Source of the DNA: Tunturibacter empetritectus
GTDB taxonomy: Bacteria > Acidobacteriota > Terriglobia > Terriglobales > Acidobacteriaceae
Assembly: GCF_040358985.1 (NCBI RefSeq)
Contig: NZ_CP132932.1
Location: forward strand, 2,108,001-2,172,000
Length of the DNA: 64,000 nucleotides
Reading direction: 5' to 3'
A program made the translations under genes and the position numbers. The stretch's first letter is position 1. Each line of letters starts with the position of its first letter. The notes under the pieces were generated by a model, which saw only the letters and a program-made list of their open reading frames with translations, did no database searches and was not told the DNA's origin. Positions 16,372 to 24,435 of the stretch are shown in pieces.

Positions 16372-16556
16372 ACCAAGTTCTGCTGCACAGGCAATCTTTT
16401 CCTCCCCCGTACACACAAGGTAATGACCCGGAAGTCGTAGATGTAATTGGAGAAAGAGCATGAACAGATTACGAACTGGGGATATCCTCGCCACAGGGTC
16501 TTTTACGATCACGTGCGCCGTCTTCGACAGCAGAGAAACATGGAGGAGGAACCTCA

Positions 16557-17705
16557 ATGACGCGAATCTCAATCATGCAGACGATAACCCGGACAAATAC
16601 TCCATCGCTCTCTGGTCTGCTGGGCGTGGTCTTGGCCTTTACCTCGGTTGGTCACGTCCTCGCGCAGGTCCAGCCCGAGCAGCAGACACAAACCGCGCCC
16701 CAGGTACAGTCGGCCCCGCAGTCCGCCCCGGAGTCCACAGAAGTATCCCAGCCCGCGCCCGATCAGGGGCAGACCAGTCCGTCTCTCGCCGAGACCAAAG
16801 CCGCACCGTCTCCAACCGCCCTTCTACCCGCAACGGCTGTGAAAAATAAAAAAGGCAAGCAGGAGTACACCGGGCCAAACACCGTAGTAGAGCTGCCGCC
16901 AACTCCGATGCTCGACGCAGAGGGCAAGCAGCAGCAGGACCCCGACGGAAAGCTCATGTTCAACCCGCCGATCCGGCAGCAGCGCGACAAGAAGGGACAC
17001 CCCCTCTTCGACGCACAGAATAAGCCCGTCATGCAGACGAAGAACGAGCTCGGATACGACGAGAACGGCAAGAAGCTGCATCCGCCAAAAGAGAAGGCGC
17101 CCAAGTTAGTCTCGGTCTCGATCAGCCGCGGCACCCTCACCGTCGACGGAATGACCGGCAAGGCCGCACTCAACTACGAGATCAAGGACCTCAAATACGT
17201 CTACATCTACGTGCCCGGCGTTGGGACGACGATCATCTCGAACGATCCCTTCCCCGGCGCCGTCGAGCAAAAGAAGGCCTTCGACGACAAGACCCTCACC
17301 GTAACCGTAGGCGACCACGTCCTGCAGCTCGCCTCCGACGCCCGCCTGTTGGGCAAGGTGCCGGAGTCGGCCTACGTGCTGGTTGACCGGAGTTTTTCGG
17401 TGCCGACCAAGTTCCCCGTGGTGGGGTACGGACCTATCCGGGTGGCTCCCTACGCCTGGCCCGGTTCGAAGGAGAACGCCGTCCTGACCGGCGCCATTGA
17501 CGCCCCACCCCTGCCCGCCGATCTACGTCCGACTCAGCTTCTCCAGCCATGCCCCGCAGGCCAGATGCGAACGGCAGGCCCGCAGGTGCTTCCTGGCCAG
17601 AACGCCCCCCCTCGCCCCTGTGTGCCCATCGCGTCAGTCCAGACCAATTCGAGCTACGCCAATCCGGCAAATCTGCGCACGGGAAACGCACAAGCCAGCA
17701 AATAA
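16557..17705 (+). CDS. Secreted Pro/Gln-rich protein of unknown function
   Basis: 382 aa. A signal peptide (about 17-36, GLLGVVLAFTSVGHVLAQ) is followed by a low-complexity Gln/Pro/Ala/Ser region to about residue 95, a charged region to 180, and a more ordered beta-rich part (185-330: VSVSISRGTLTVDGMTGKAA, YVYIYVPGVGTTIISNDPFP). ATG 16557 is preceded by GGAGGAACC. No family recognised. It follows the TonB receptor by 185 bp and ends just before a repeat copy. Confidence 0.75.
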   Translation: MTRISIMQTITRTNTPSLSGLLGVVLAFTSVGHVLAQVQPEQQTQTAPQVQSAPQSAPESTEVSQPAPDQGQTSPSLAETKAAPSPTALLPATAVKNKKGKQEYTGPNTVVELPPTPMLDAEGKQQQDPDGKLMFNPPIRQQRDKKGHPLFDAQNKPVMQTKNELGYDENGKKLHPPKEKAPKLVSVSISRGTLTVDGMTGKAALNYEIKDLKYVYIYVPGVGTTIISNDPFPGAVEQKKAFDDKTLTVTVGDHVLQLASDARLLGKVPESAYVLVDRSFSVPTKFPVVGYGPIRVAPYAWPGSKENAVLTGAIDAPPLPADLRPTQLLQPCPAGQMRTAGPQVLPGQNAPPRPCVPIASVQTNSSYANPANLRTGNAQASK

Positions 17706-17725
17706 GCAAGCAGCCACGCCAACAC

Positions 17726-17823
17726 CCCGACCGAAGGGAGGACCCCAGCCGCTAACCCACCAAGACCGGTACACACGTCACGAAGTGACCGCGCCACGCG
17801 TAGTGGGCCCGTCCGGCAGGACA
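17726..17823. repeat. Hairpin repeat element, copy C (partial)
   Basis: Starts with CCCGACCGAAGGGAGGA, a variant of the inner motif, includes GTCACGAAGTGAC and ends GGCCCGTCCGGCAGGACA at 17806-17823. Layout and length match copy B at 5058-5156, so the shortened form is itself a repeated type. Confidence 0.75.
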
Positions 17824-17912
17824 ATCGGGTGCAGAGATCTTGAGTAGAGATCCGTGCAGAAAAATAAATCAAAAAAGCTGGCGTACTTTTCAACCCGCAA
17901 AAGCACGCGGCG

Positions 17913-18019
17913 AAACACCACCCTCGCACCAGCAATCCACCACAACCGCACCACCAAAACACCACACCCAAAACCGTCTTTTCCGCAAACCCCCCTCAAA
18001 AAACACCAGCAAAACCGCA
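17913..18019. repeat. CCACCA-rich 3' repeat, copy 1
   Basis: The core 17932-17965 reads GCAATCCACCAC, five variable bases, then CACCACCAAAACACCAC. It matches 30 of 34 bases of 54286-54319. It lies 58 bp beyond the stop codon of the minus-strand DUF4442 gene. Flanking AAACACCAC and AAACACCAGC stretches are also shared. No coding sense on either strand. Confidence 0.75.
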
Positions 18020-18022
18020 AAA

Positions 18023-18502
18023 TCAGCCCCCGCCACCACCCCGCATTTTTTTCCTCTCCTCATGCGCCTTTTTCGTCGCGCAATAGATCACCCGCTCCAC
18101 CTCCGCGACCACTCCTCCCGCATCGTCCTTCACCTCCACCGGAAATCGAACATCGGTCCGCCCCTCCGCCGCGAGCAACATCCGAACCTCCTCCAGCCGC
18201 TCCGCCGTCAGGCGAAACTCCGCGCGAACCCGCCCCAATCCAGGCTTTTTGTAACGTATTGACGCCGCCTTATCCCAGACCACAAACTCCGGCCCCAGAT
18301 TGGTAGCCAGCATAATCATGTAAAACGGATCGGTCAGCGCAAACAGCGACCCGCCAAACTGCACCCCCATATAGTTGCGATTCCAAGGCCGCAGCGGCAT
18401 CTCCACATCAATCGTGCGCAGATCCTTATCCAGCCGTGTCACCTTAATACCCGTCCCAAACAGCGGAGGCCACCACCCGATATGGCGCAGCCACCAGCTC
18501 AT
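18023..18502 (-). CDS. DUF4442 (hotdog, PaaI-like thioesterase) family protein
   Basis: 159 aa. Family signs are a hydrophobic start (WWLRHIGWWPPLFGTGIKVT), RPWNRNYMGVQFGGSLFALT and DPFYMIMLATNLGPEFVVWD, the place of the hotdog helix. Relatives are thought to be acyl-CoA thioesterases; the catalytic residue cannot be named confidently. It overlaps the upstream membrane-protein gene by four bases (ATGA), so it is the third gene of a cytochrome c, membrane protein, DUF4442 run. Confidence 0.85.
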   Translation of the reverse strand: MSWWLRHIGWWPPLFGTGIKVTRLDKDLRTIDVEMPLRPWNRNYMGVQFGGSLFALTDPFYMIMLATNLGPEFVVWDKAASIRYKKPGLGRVRAEFRLTAERLEEVRMLLAAEGRTDVRFPVEVKDDAGGVVAEVERVIYCATKKAHEERKKMRGGGGG

Positions 18503-18876
18503 CGCAATCTATCCCGAACTTCCGTTCTAACCAGGTAAAGAAAGAACACCAGCGCAAACAATCCCTGCACCAAATATGGCAATTCGCGCGTCTTCTCAAA
18601 CACAAACAGATTCCCTAAGCAAAGCGTCAAACACCCACCCAGCACCAGCGCCCAGCCCCATCGCCGCAGCCGCAGTAGTCCAAACACTCCCGCCGCCAGC
18701 AGCGTGCACAACGCCAGCACGCCATACTTTCCCGCACCCACACCAAACTTGCCATTCAACGCAGCGAACGCATTCACCATCGTCAGCACCAGCATGAACA
18801 GCGCAATCCCCGCCACTCCCGGCAACATTCCATGCGCCCGCGCTTCGAGCTTCTTTATCTCTTCCGGATCGCTCAT
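18499..18876 (-). CDS. Four-helix membrane protein of unknown function
   Basis: 125 aa. Hydrophobic helices lie at about 20-40, 50-68, 72-90 and 98-116, with both ends charged. No family motif recognised. It overlaps both neighbours by four bases (18499-18502 and 18873-18876), so it is translationally coupled between a cytochrome c and a DUF4442 protein. Confidence 0.8.
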   Translation of the reverse strand: MSDPEEIKKLEARAHGMLPGVAGIALFMLVLTMVNAFAALNGKFGVGAGKYGVLALCTLLAAGVFGLLRLRRWGWALVLGGCLTLCLGNLFVFEKTRELPYLVQGLFALVFFLYLVRTEVRDRLR

Positions 18877-19217
18877 AGACTATGCAGATACGCCAGCAGG
18901 TCATCGAGATCCTGCGGATCCAGCGTACTCCCCTGCGCCGGCATCAGGTTGCGTCCATGCACAATCGTCGCGGTCACACGCTCATCATTCGCCGGCGCAC
19001 CACTCGACAGATAAGGCTTTTTGAACATCCCAATCAAAGCCGGGCCATGCAGCGCGGCATCCTTGCGGTCATAGTGGCACTGCGCACAATGCGCCTGATA
19101 CACCGCGTGTCCATGCATCTGCTGCGCGTTCAAATCCGCGAGCGGAGTCGGTGGAGCTATCGACTTGCATCCCACCATCACACCCAACAAAAACAACAGA
19201 GAAAAAGCCCGAACCAT
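18873..19217 (-). CDS. Small lipoprotein cytochrome c
   Basis: 114 aa. A lipoprotein signal ends MVGCKS (Cys16). The single haem site CAQCH is at about 43-47, and the Met ligand is probably in GRNLMPAQG near residue 93. Class I cytochrome c fold with a C-terminal helix LDDLLAYLHSL. Expected to be exported, lipid-anchored and to pass electrons in the periplasm. It heads a coupled three-gene run. Confidence 0.9.
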   Translation of the reverse strand: MVRAFSLLFLLGVMVGCKSIAPPTPLADLNAQQMHGHAVYQAHCAQCHYDRKDAALHGPALIGMFKKPYLSSGAPANDERVTATIVHGRNLMPAQGSTLDPQDLDDLLAYLHSL

Positions 19218-19247
19218 CCTCTTATTCTCTCATCCATCTTTTCGAAA

Positions 19248-20888
19248 TCAATTCGCCGCCGCAATCGCCTCCACGATCTTGTCCATCACCTCGCGATCCG
19301 CATGAACCTGCGGCAGGTGATTCCCCACCATGATCGAAAAGATCACCGTACGCCCGCTCGCACACTCCAAATATCCGCTCAAGGCGCGAGCCTCCCCCAG
19401 TGTCCCCGTCTTCGCAAACACCTTCCCCTTCAGCGGAGCCTTCGTAAATCGCCCCTCCAGCGACCCATCCACTCCGCCCACCGGCAAGCTGCTCTTCAAA
19501 TCCGCAAACCACGCCTGCCCGCTCGCATACCGCAGCAACCGCGCCGTCGCTCGCGGCGTCACCAGATCATGCCCGCTCAACCCCGATCCATCAAGGAAGA
19601 CAAAATCATCCTTATCAATCCCCGCGTTCCCAAGAAACTGCCGCACCACTCGAGCCCCCTGCGCGATCGTCCCATCTCTTCCGCGCGCCAGACCGAGCTG
19701 CCGAAGCAACAACTCCGCATGCAGATTCTGGCTCGTCTTATTCGTCACGACGATATCCTCAACAAGCTGCGCGGACACGTGACGCGCCAATGTCCTCTCC
19801 TCCCCCGTAACAGCTACGTCGAAAGCCGCATCGTCCGATGGTTCGATCCTCTGCTGTGGCGAAACCTCCTTCCTCGCAGCATCCACAACCGCGCCCGACT
19901 CGCGGCTGAAGCTCTCCGTATCCATCAATACCCGGTGCCGCGCCCTGGCCCCGCCAGTCACATGAACCCCGCGAGACTCCAGCATTCCCTTCAGTGCCAT
20001 CGCCGCATACTCAGCCGGATCCTGAATCGCTATCTCCTCCACATCCGGCTGCCCATGCAACCCAATCGCTCCGTAGACTCGCAACACCCTGGACCCGGGA
20101 GCGCGCTCCATCTGCACTGTGCTCCCACTCTTCGCAGCTCCTGTCGTCACGGCAACATCAAGCATGTAGTAAGGCATCGCCGGATCGAGCAACACGCTAG
20201 CCGGCGCGCCCACCGAACCTCCGGGCGTCACCGTCACCTGGATCTGGTTATCGTTGATCGACAGAGCCGACACCGGAGCGCCATATCCCCAAACCGCATC
20301 GTCGATCGCCCAGTCCTGCGCATAAGGCTCCCACGGAAAGACTGTGTCATCCCCAATTACATCTCCCTGCACACTCTTCAACCCCGTCGCCGCGATCTGG
20401 TCCGCCATCTCCTCCAGATACCGCAACGGAGCCGGGCCTGACTCCGCCGCATCAGGCTTCTGCCCCGGCATCGGCGCCACATACGGCAGCACCCGCCCCG
20501 ACAAATTCGCATCTCCATTCCCGATTAGCACAAGGTGTCCCGTCAGCTTCCCGCCATCTTCAAAGACACCCCGCGCCAGAACCTTTGTCTGGTAGGTGGC
20601 CTTCGCTCCCAGCAAAGCCATCGCCGCAGCAGTCGTAAACAACTTCGCATTGCTGGCCGGCTGAAAGAGCTGTCCTTCGTTCAGCGAATAGATCGGTGCG
20701 CCGTCCATCCCTTCTACTGCGATGCCCCAATGATCCCGCGCTACCGAAGGGTCCTGCAACAGCCCGGCAATAGTCTGCGCCAGCGGTGTGCACGACGCCT
20801 CGCATCCAACGCTCTGCGCCCAGGTCGTTTGAGCACATACCGCAACCCACAACAAACCAGCCGCACGCCATCCCGAAAGCCTTTTCAT
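19248..20888 (-). CDS. dacB: D-alanyl-D-alanine carboxypeptidase/endopeptidase (PBP4 type)
   Basis: 546 aa with a signal peptide (1-24). The three active-site motifs of penicillin-binding class C enzymes are present: SNAKL (SxxK, about residue 78), a SxN-like site in DGSGLSGHDLVTPR and KTGTL near 487. The inserted domain between SxxK and SxN is typical of PBP4. It trims peptidoglycan cross-links in the periplasm. The gene is convergent with none and diverges from folP with only 65 bp between starts. Confidence 0.95.
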   Translation of the reverse strand: MKRLSGWRAAGLLWVAVCAQTTWAQSVGCEASCTPLAQTIAGLLQDPSVARDHWGIAVEGMDGAPIYSLNEGQLFQPASNAKLFTTAAAMALLGAKATYQTKVLARGVFEDGGKLTGHLVLIGNGDANLSGRVLPYVAPMPGQKPDAAESGPAPLRYLEEMADQIAATGLKSVQGDVIGDDTVFPWEPYAQDWAIDDAVWGYGAPVSALSINDNQIQVTVTPGGSVGAPASVLLDPAMPYYMLDVAVTTGAAKSGSTVQMERAPGSRVLRVYGAIGLHGQPDVEEIAIQDPAEYAAMALKGMLESRGVHVTGGARARHRVLMDTESFSRESGAVVDAARKEVSPQQRIEPSDDAAFDVAVTGEERTLARHVSAQLVEDIVVTNKTSQNLHAELLLRQLGLARGRDGTIAQGARVVRQFLGNAGIDKDDFVFLDGSGLSGHDLVTPRATARLLRYASGQAWFADLKSSLPVGGVDGSLEGRFTKAPLKGKVFAKTGTLGEARALSGYLECASGRTVIFSIMVGNHLPQVHADREVMDKIVEAIAAAN

Positions 20889-20953
20889 CCGCGCAGTCTA
20901 GCATTCTCTTTCGAAAAGACTGTCCGCCAGGGACACACAGCTAAAATCCAACC

Positions 20954-21874
20954 ATGCCCTTTACCCGTCGCACCGGTCACGACTGGCACCTCCGCACCAG
21001 CATCCTTCCGCTAGGCGCACGGACCATCATTATGGGCATCCTCAACGTCACTCCCGACTCCTTCTCCGACGGCGGCCACTTCTACTCCTCCCAACACGCC
21101 CCCGAGCGAGCCGTCGAGAGGGCGCTGAAGATGCTCGAAGAAGGAGCCGAGATCCTCGACCTCGGCGGCGAATCCACCCGCCCCAACGCCACGCCTCTAT
21201 CCCCAGATGAAGAACAATCCCGCATCCTCCCCGTACTCGAATCCATCCTCAAAGAAAAACCCAACGCCATCCTCTCCATCGACACCTTTCACGCCGTCAC
21301 AGCCCGCCGCGCCCTCGAAACGGGAGCCGAGATTATCAACGACGTCAGTGGCCACCTCTGGGATCCCGACATGTCCAATACCTGCGCCCAATCCGGTTGC
21401 GGAGCCATCCTCATGCACACTCGAGGCCGCCCCCAGGACTGGCCGAATCTTCCCCCTCTTGCGCCCGAAGCGGTTATGCCTCTGGTCCTTGCCGAGCTAG
21501 CCGGGCGCCTCGAATTCGCGACTGCAGCGGGTGTCCAACGCAACAAGATTGTCCTCGACCCAGGCTTCGGTTTCGGCAAGCGTCTCGATGAAAACTATCC
21601 ACTTCTGGCGCACTTCGACCAGCTTCATCAGTTCAACCTTCCGATCCTTGCCGGCATCTCGCGCAAAGGCTTCCTTGCCCACACTCTGGCCCAAAGCCCC
21701 AGCCTGTCGATTTTTTTCGAAGGCGCAACCCCTTCGATGGGCGACCGCCTCCAGGCCTCCACCGCCGCCAACGTGGCCGCCATCCTTGCTGGAGCGCATA
21801 TCCTTCGTACCCATGATGTCCGCCCTGCCGTCGAAGCTGCCGCCATCGCCGACCAGATCCTCGCTGCTCTTTAG
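20954..21874 (+). CDS. folP: Dihydropteroate synthase
   Basis: 306 aa. Makes dihydropteroate from p-aminobenzoate and 6-hydroxymethyl-dihydropterin diphosphate in folate synthesis; target of sulfonamides. Motifs MGILNVTPDSFSDGG (about 30-44), GAEILDLGGESTRP and DPGFGFGKRLDENYPLL are all intact, as is the SRKGF loop. Cytoplasmic. A hairpin repeat begins 10 bp after its stop codon. Confidence 0.97.
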   Translation: MPFTRRTGHDWHLRTSILPLGARTIIMGILNVTPDSFSDGGHFYSSQHAPERAVERALKMLEEGAEILDLGGESTRPNATPLSPDEEQSRILPVLESILKEKPNAILSIDTFHAVTARRALETGAEIINDVSGHLWDPDMSNTCAQSGCGAILMHTRGRPQDWPNLPPLAPEAVMPLVLAELAGRLEFATAAGVQRNKIVLDPGFGFGKRLDENYPLLAHFDQLHQFNLPILAGISRKGFLAHTLAQSPSLSIFFEGATPSMGDRLQASTAANVAAILAGAHILRTHDVRPAVEAAAIADQILAAL

Positions 21875-21884
21875 TGCGACCTCA

Positions 21885-22061
21885 TGTCCTGCCGGACGGC
21901 CCACTGCGCGTGGAGCGGGCGTTCGCATGCCTTTTAGAGCTTCGCGTGGTCCTCCCGTTGGTCGGAATTATCATCGTCGCGACCAACGGGAGCGCTGAGC
22001 GAAGCGGTATACAAGTCACGAAGTGACCGCCCCACGCACAGTGGGCCCGTCCGGCAGGACA
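21885..22061. repeat. Hairpin repeat element, copy D
   Basis: 177 bp with ends TGTCCTGCCGGACGGCC (21885-21901) and GGCCCGTCCGGCAGGACA (22044-22061). Inside are the stem CTCCCGTTGGTCG/CGACCAACGGGAG and GTCACGAAGTGAC. It lies between folP and frr, both on the plus strand. Confidence 0.85.
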
Positions 22062-22144
22062 TCCGGATAAGTAGCTTTTCACCGCTAGCCTCGCATGGGG
22101 GAGCGTGTCTCTGTAAAATATCGGATGGCAGTGGAGGAGAACGT

Positions 22145-22729
22145 ATGGCATCGGCAATGGCAGGGATCGAGGCATTAAAAGGTACGCATCAGCAGCTGAA
22201 AGCGAAGATGGAGAGCACGGTAGAAGACTTCCGTGGACACCTGCTATCAGCGCGGACGGGGCGGGCAAATGTCCACATGCTCGACCAGATCAAGGTGGAT
22301 TACTACGGCACAGATACGCCGGTGGCGCAGATGGGGCAAGTCTCTACGCCCGAGCCGACGCTGATCCTGGTGCAGCCTTACGACGTGGGGATGGTATCGG
22401 CGATCGAAAAGGCGATTCGCACGTCGGGGACAGGGCTGAATCCTATGACCGATGGCAAGGTGATTCGCGTGCCCGTGCCGCCGATGACCGAGGAGCGGCG
22501 CAAGGATGTGGTGAAGCAGCTGAACAAGACGCTCGAAGACCATAAGACTGCGATCCGCAACATTCGTCGCGATGGAAACGACCAGATCAAGAAGGCGGCA
22601 AAGGACAAGCTCATCTCGGCCGATGATGAGAAGCGGGCGAACGAAGAGGTTCAGCAACTGACCGACGTGGAGATCAAGCGTGTGGAAGATCTTTTCAAGA
22701 CGAAGGAAAAAGAGATCATGACGGTCTGA
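22145..22729 (+). CDS. frr: Ribosome recycling factor
   Basis: 194 aa, a few residues longer than usual. With EF-G it splits the post-termination ribosome. Conserved segments are FRGHLLSARTGRANVHMLDQ, KVDYYGTDTPVAQMGQVSTP and GLNPMTDGKVIRVPVPPMTE followed by ERRKDVVKQ. GGAGGAGA precedes the ATG. It ends 23 bp before a strong terminator. The usual neighbours tsf and pyrH are not found here, so it stands alone. Confidence 0.98.
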   Translation: MASAMAGIEALKGTHQQLKAKMESTVEDFRGHLLSARTGRANVHMLDQIKVDYYGTDTPVAQMGQVSTPEPTLILVQPYDVGMVSAIEKAIRTSGTGLNPMTDGKVIRVPVPPMTEERRKDVVKQLNKTLEDHKTAIRNIRRDGNDQIKKAAKDKLISADDEKRANEEVQQLTDVEIKRVEDLFKTKEKEIMTV

Positions 22730-22752
22730 GCATATTCAGACTCGAGATCGGA

Positions 22753-22787
22753 CGGCCTTCACTGTAGCTGGTGAAGGTCGTTTTTTT
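22753..22787 (+). terminator. Rho-independent terminator of frr
   Basis: CGGCCTTCAC and GTGAAGGTCG form a ten-pair stem with one G-T-like mismatch and an eight-base loop, followed by seven T. The stem lies inside the 3' end of the convergent zinc-ribbon gene. Confidence 0.9.
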
Positions 22788-22989
22788 GTGGGTGGCCGGA
22801 CCTTGCTAAATCTGAATCGTCGTCGCGGACGAGTCGCCTTCGTTCCCCACGATCTCTCAGCAGAATTCGCTGCTTACAGACGGAGCAGATCCAGGGGAAG
22901 TAGCCAAAGAAGGGGAGGAAGTTGCCCTCAAAGAGTCCGACGCGTTTTGTCCGCGAGAGCTTGCCGAAGTGGCATTTTGTACATTGCAT
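22759..22989 (-). CDS. Small zinc-ribbon-like protein
   Basis: 76 aa from the ATG at 22989 (MQCTKCHFGKLSRTKRVG). Two CxxC pairs, CTKC at 3-6 and CSVC near 34-37, should bind one zinc. Between them is the aromatic GNFLPFFGYFPWI. The C-terminal half is Arg/Asp-rich and not conserved-looking. Its 3' end reads through the frr terminator stem, so the two genes converge and overlap. Function unknown. Confidence 0.65.
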   Translation of the reverse strand: MQCTKCHFGKLSRTKRVGLFEGNFLPFFGYFPWICSVCKQRILLRDRGERRRLVRDDDSDLARSGHPQKNDLHQLQ

Positions 22990-23238
22990 GGATGTCTCCG
23001 CTGTGCTCGGCTGGTGCGGCCGCATGCTGGTAAGAGGTACGGCGGACGGCTGGAGTTGGATTTGCCGCTCCTCAACTTTGAGCAGCCGTTTAGATCCCGG
23101 GAATTAAATAAATTGAGATTTACGGCAGATATGCAATTGGGCTTGAGTTTCAAAGCTCTAACGCTTTTGGAATCTGCGCCGATGATTGGATCAGCCGTTC
23201 TCGCTTCGTGGGGATGGCAAGATCTCCGGGAGGCTGGC

Positions 23239-23691
23239 GTGAGCAAGTTCGAGGGTCAGGTCGATAGCCAATTCGATGGCCAGAAGGAGAAGGAAGAGCA
23301 GGCGGAGCAACAAGAACAGGAGAAGCAGCAGGAACAGAAGGAGCGGCGGAGCTTTGCGGTGGAGGGGATCGTCGAACGGCGGGAGCATACGCGCTACGCC
23401 GTGGACGCATGGGCCGAGGTAATGGTGAAGGATGGGACCATGCTGTTTCGCGGGCAGGTGCTCGATGTGAGCCAGGGGGGCTGCTACATCGAGACAGAGG
23501 CCCGGCTGCGGCTGGCTCCAGGCACGCCGGTGGAGATTGTGTTTCGGGCGCACGACCGTGTGTTGCGCTGCGAGGGGACCAGCCGAATGGTGAGGACACG
23601 CGGGGCGGGCTTTTTGTTTGAGACGATGAGCGCCAAGGTGCGGGTTGAGCTGGAGGGGTTGATCGCGGAGCTTAGTGGGGAGCGAGGATAG
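23239..23691 (+). CDS. PilZ domain protein
   Basis: 151 aa, with start chosen at a GTG preceded by GGGAGGC at ideal spacing; the frame is open for 90 more codons upstream but overlaps the divergent zinc-ribbon gene. Residues 12-45 are Glu/Gln/Lys-rich and probably coiled coil. The PilZ domain (50-150) has RREHTRYAV, matching the RxxxR c-di-GMP motif, and VLDVSQGGCYIET, matching D/NxSxxG. So it probably binds c-di-GMP. The partner is unknown. The longer form beginning at 22969 cannot be excluded. Confidence 0.8.
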   Translation: MSKFEGQVDSQFDGQKEKEEQAEQQEQEKQQEQKERRSFAVEGIVERREHTRYAVDAWAEVMVKDGTMLFRGQVLDVSQGGCYIETEARLRLAPGTPVEIVFRAHDRVLRCEGTSRMVRTRGAGFLFETMSAKVRVELEGLIAELSGERG

Positions 23692-23701
23692 CGCTCCCTG
23701 G

Positions 23702-24172
23702 CTAGGTGGTGTGGTCGATGATGATCTTCCAGCCATCGGACGTCTTCTCGAAGACGAGGGAGAAGATGCCTCCAGCATTGCCGCCATCTTTTTTGCCGCG
23801 GTCAAGGTGATACTTGCCAATGCAGACGGCGAAGTTTTCATCGAGCGTGTGGACCTCAAGCTCGGAGAAGGTAAGGTTGCCCATGGCGGCGCGGTTGGGG
23901 TAGTCGCGCTTGTACTGATCGAGCATGCCTGCGTAGCTGCGGGAGATCTGGTGCGTGATGAAGAGGGTATCGGGGGAGTCCTTGTAGCCGCTCGCGAAGG
24001 CGGTAAGATCGCCGCGGTTCCACGCGGCCTCCTGAGCCAGCAGAACCTTGATAACGTCTAGCTCCTGGCGTGAGGCGGTGTGGAGCGGCTCGGGCGCTTG
24101 TGCGGATAGCATGACCGGTGCGAGAAGGACGAGAAAGACTGCAGCAAGGCGGAGAAAGGAGCGCAGTGGCAT
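23702..24172 (-). CDS. Secreted SnoaL/DUF4440 (NTF2-like) protein
   Basis: 156 aa from ATG 24172, which opens a clear signal peptide (MPLRSFLRLAAVFLVLLAP, cut after MLSAQA). The mature part has the NTF2-like pattern VIKVLLAQEAAWNRGDLTAF, ASGYKDSPDTLFI and ENFAVCIGKYHLDRGKKDGG, ending SDGWKIIIDHTT. Exported; ligand unknown. The frame is open upstream to 24493, but those residues look non-coding. A similar secreted NTF2-like protein is encoded at 46286-46744. Confidence 0.85.
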   Translation of the reverse strand: MPLRSFLRLAAVFLVLLAPVMLSAQAPEPLHTASRQELDVIKVLLAQEAAWNRGDLTAFASGYKDSPDTLFITHQISRSYAGMLDQYKRDYPNRAAMGNLTFSELEVHTLDENFAVCIGKYHLDRGKKDGGNAGGIFSLVFEKTSDGWKIIIDHTT

Positions 24173-24435
24173 AAGGAACCTCGAAGGAAAAGCTCTCTGG
24201 TTTGGCGTCGTTTCGTGTAGTTGCTTCATAAACGAATTGCGTGTCAGGTCGGATTGATAGTAGACCATGCGGAAGATCTCGGCTCTGGTAGATGTCATCA
24301 CCGTAACTGTTCGAGCACCCCTGGAATCGAGGGGGCATGCAAAGGTGGCCACCGAGCGTATTTTCATCCCTGTGTGGGAAACGCATGGTATCAATCGGTT
24401 CATAGAGATGCGTGCGGGTGAAGATGTGGAGGCGT

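Noticed and set aside
18882..20441. 519-codon open frame opposite dacB and the cytochrome gene
   Set aside because: It is basic, His/Arg-rich antisense to well-supported genes, an effect of GC-rich codon use.
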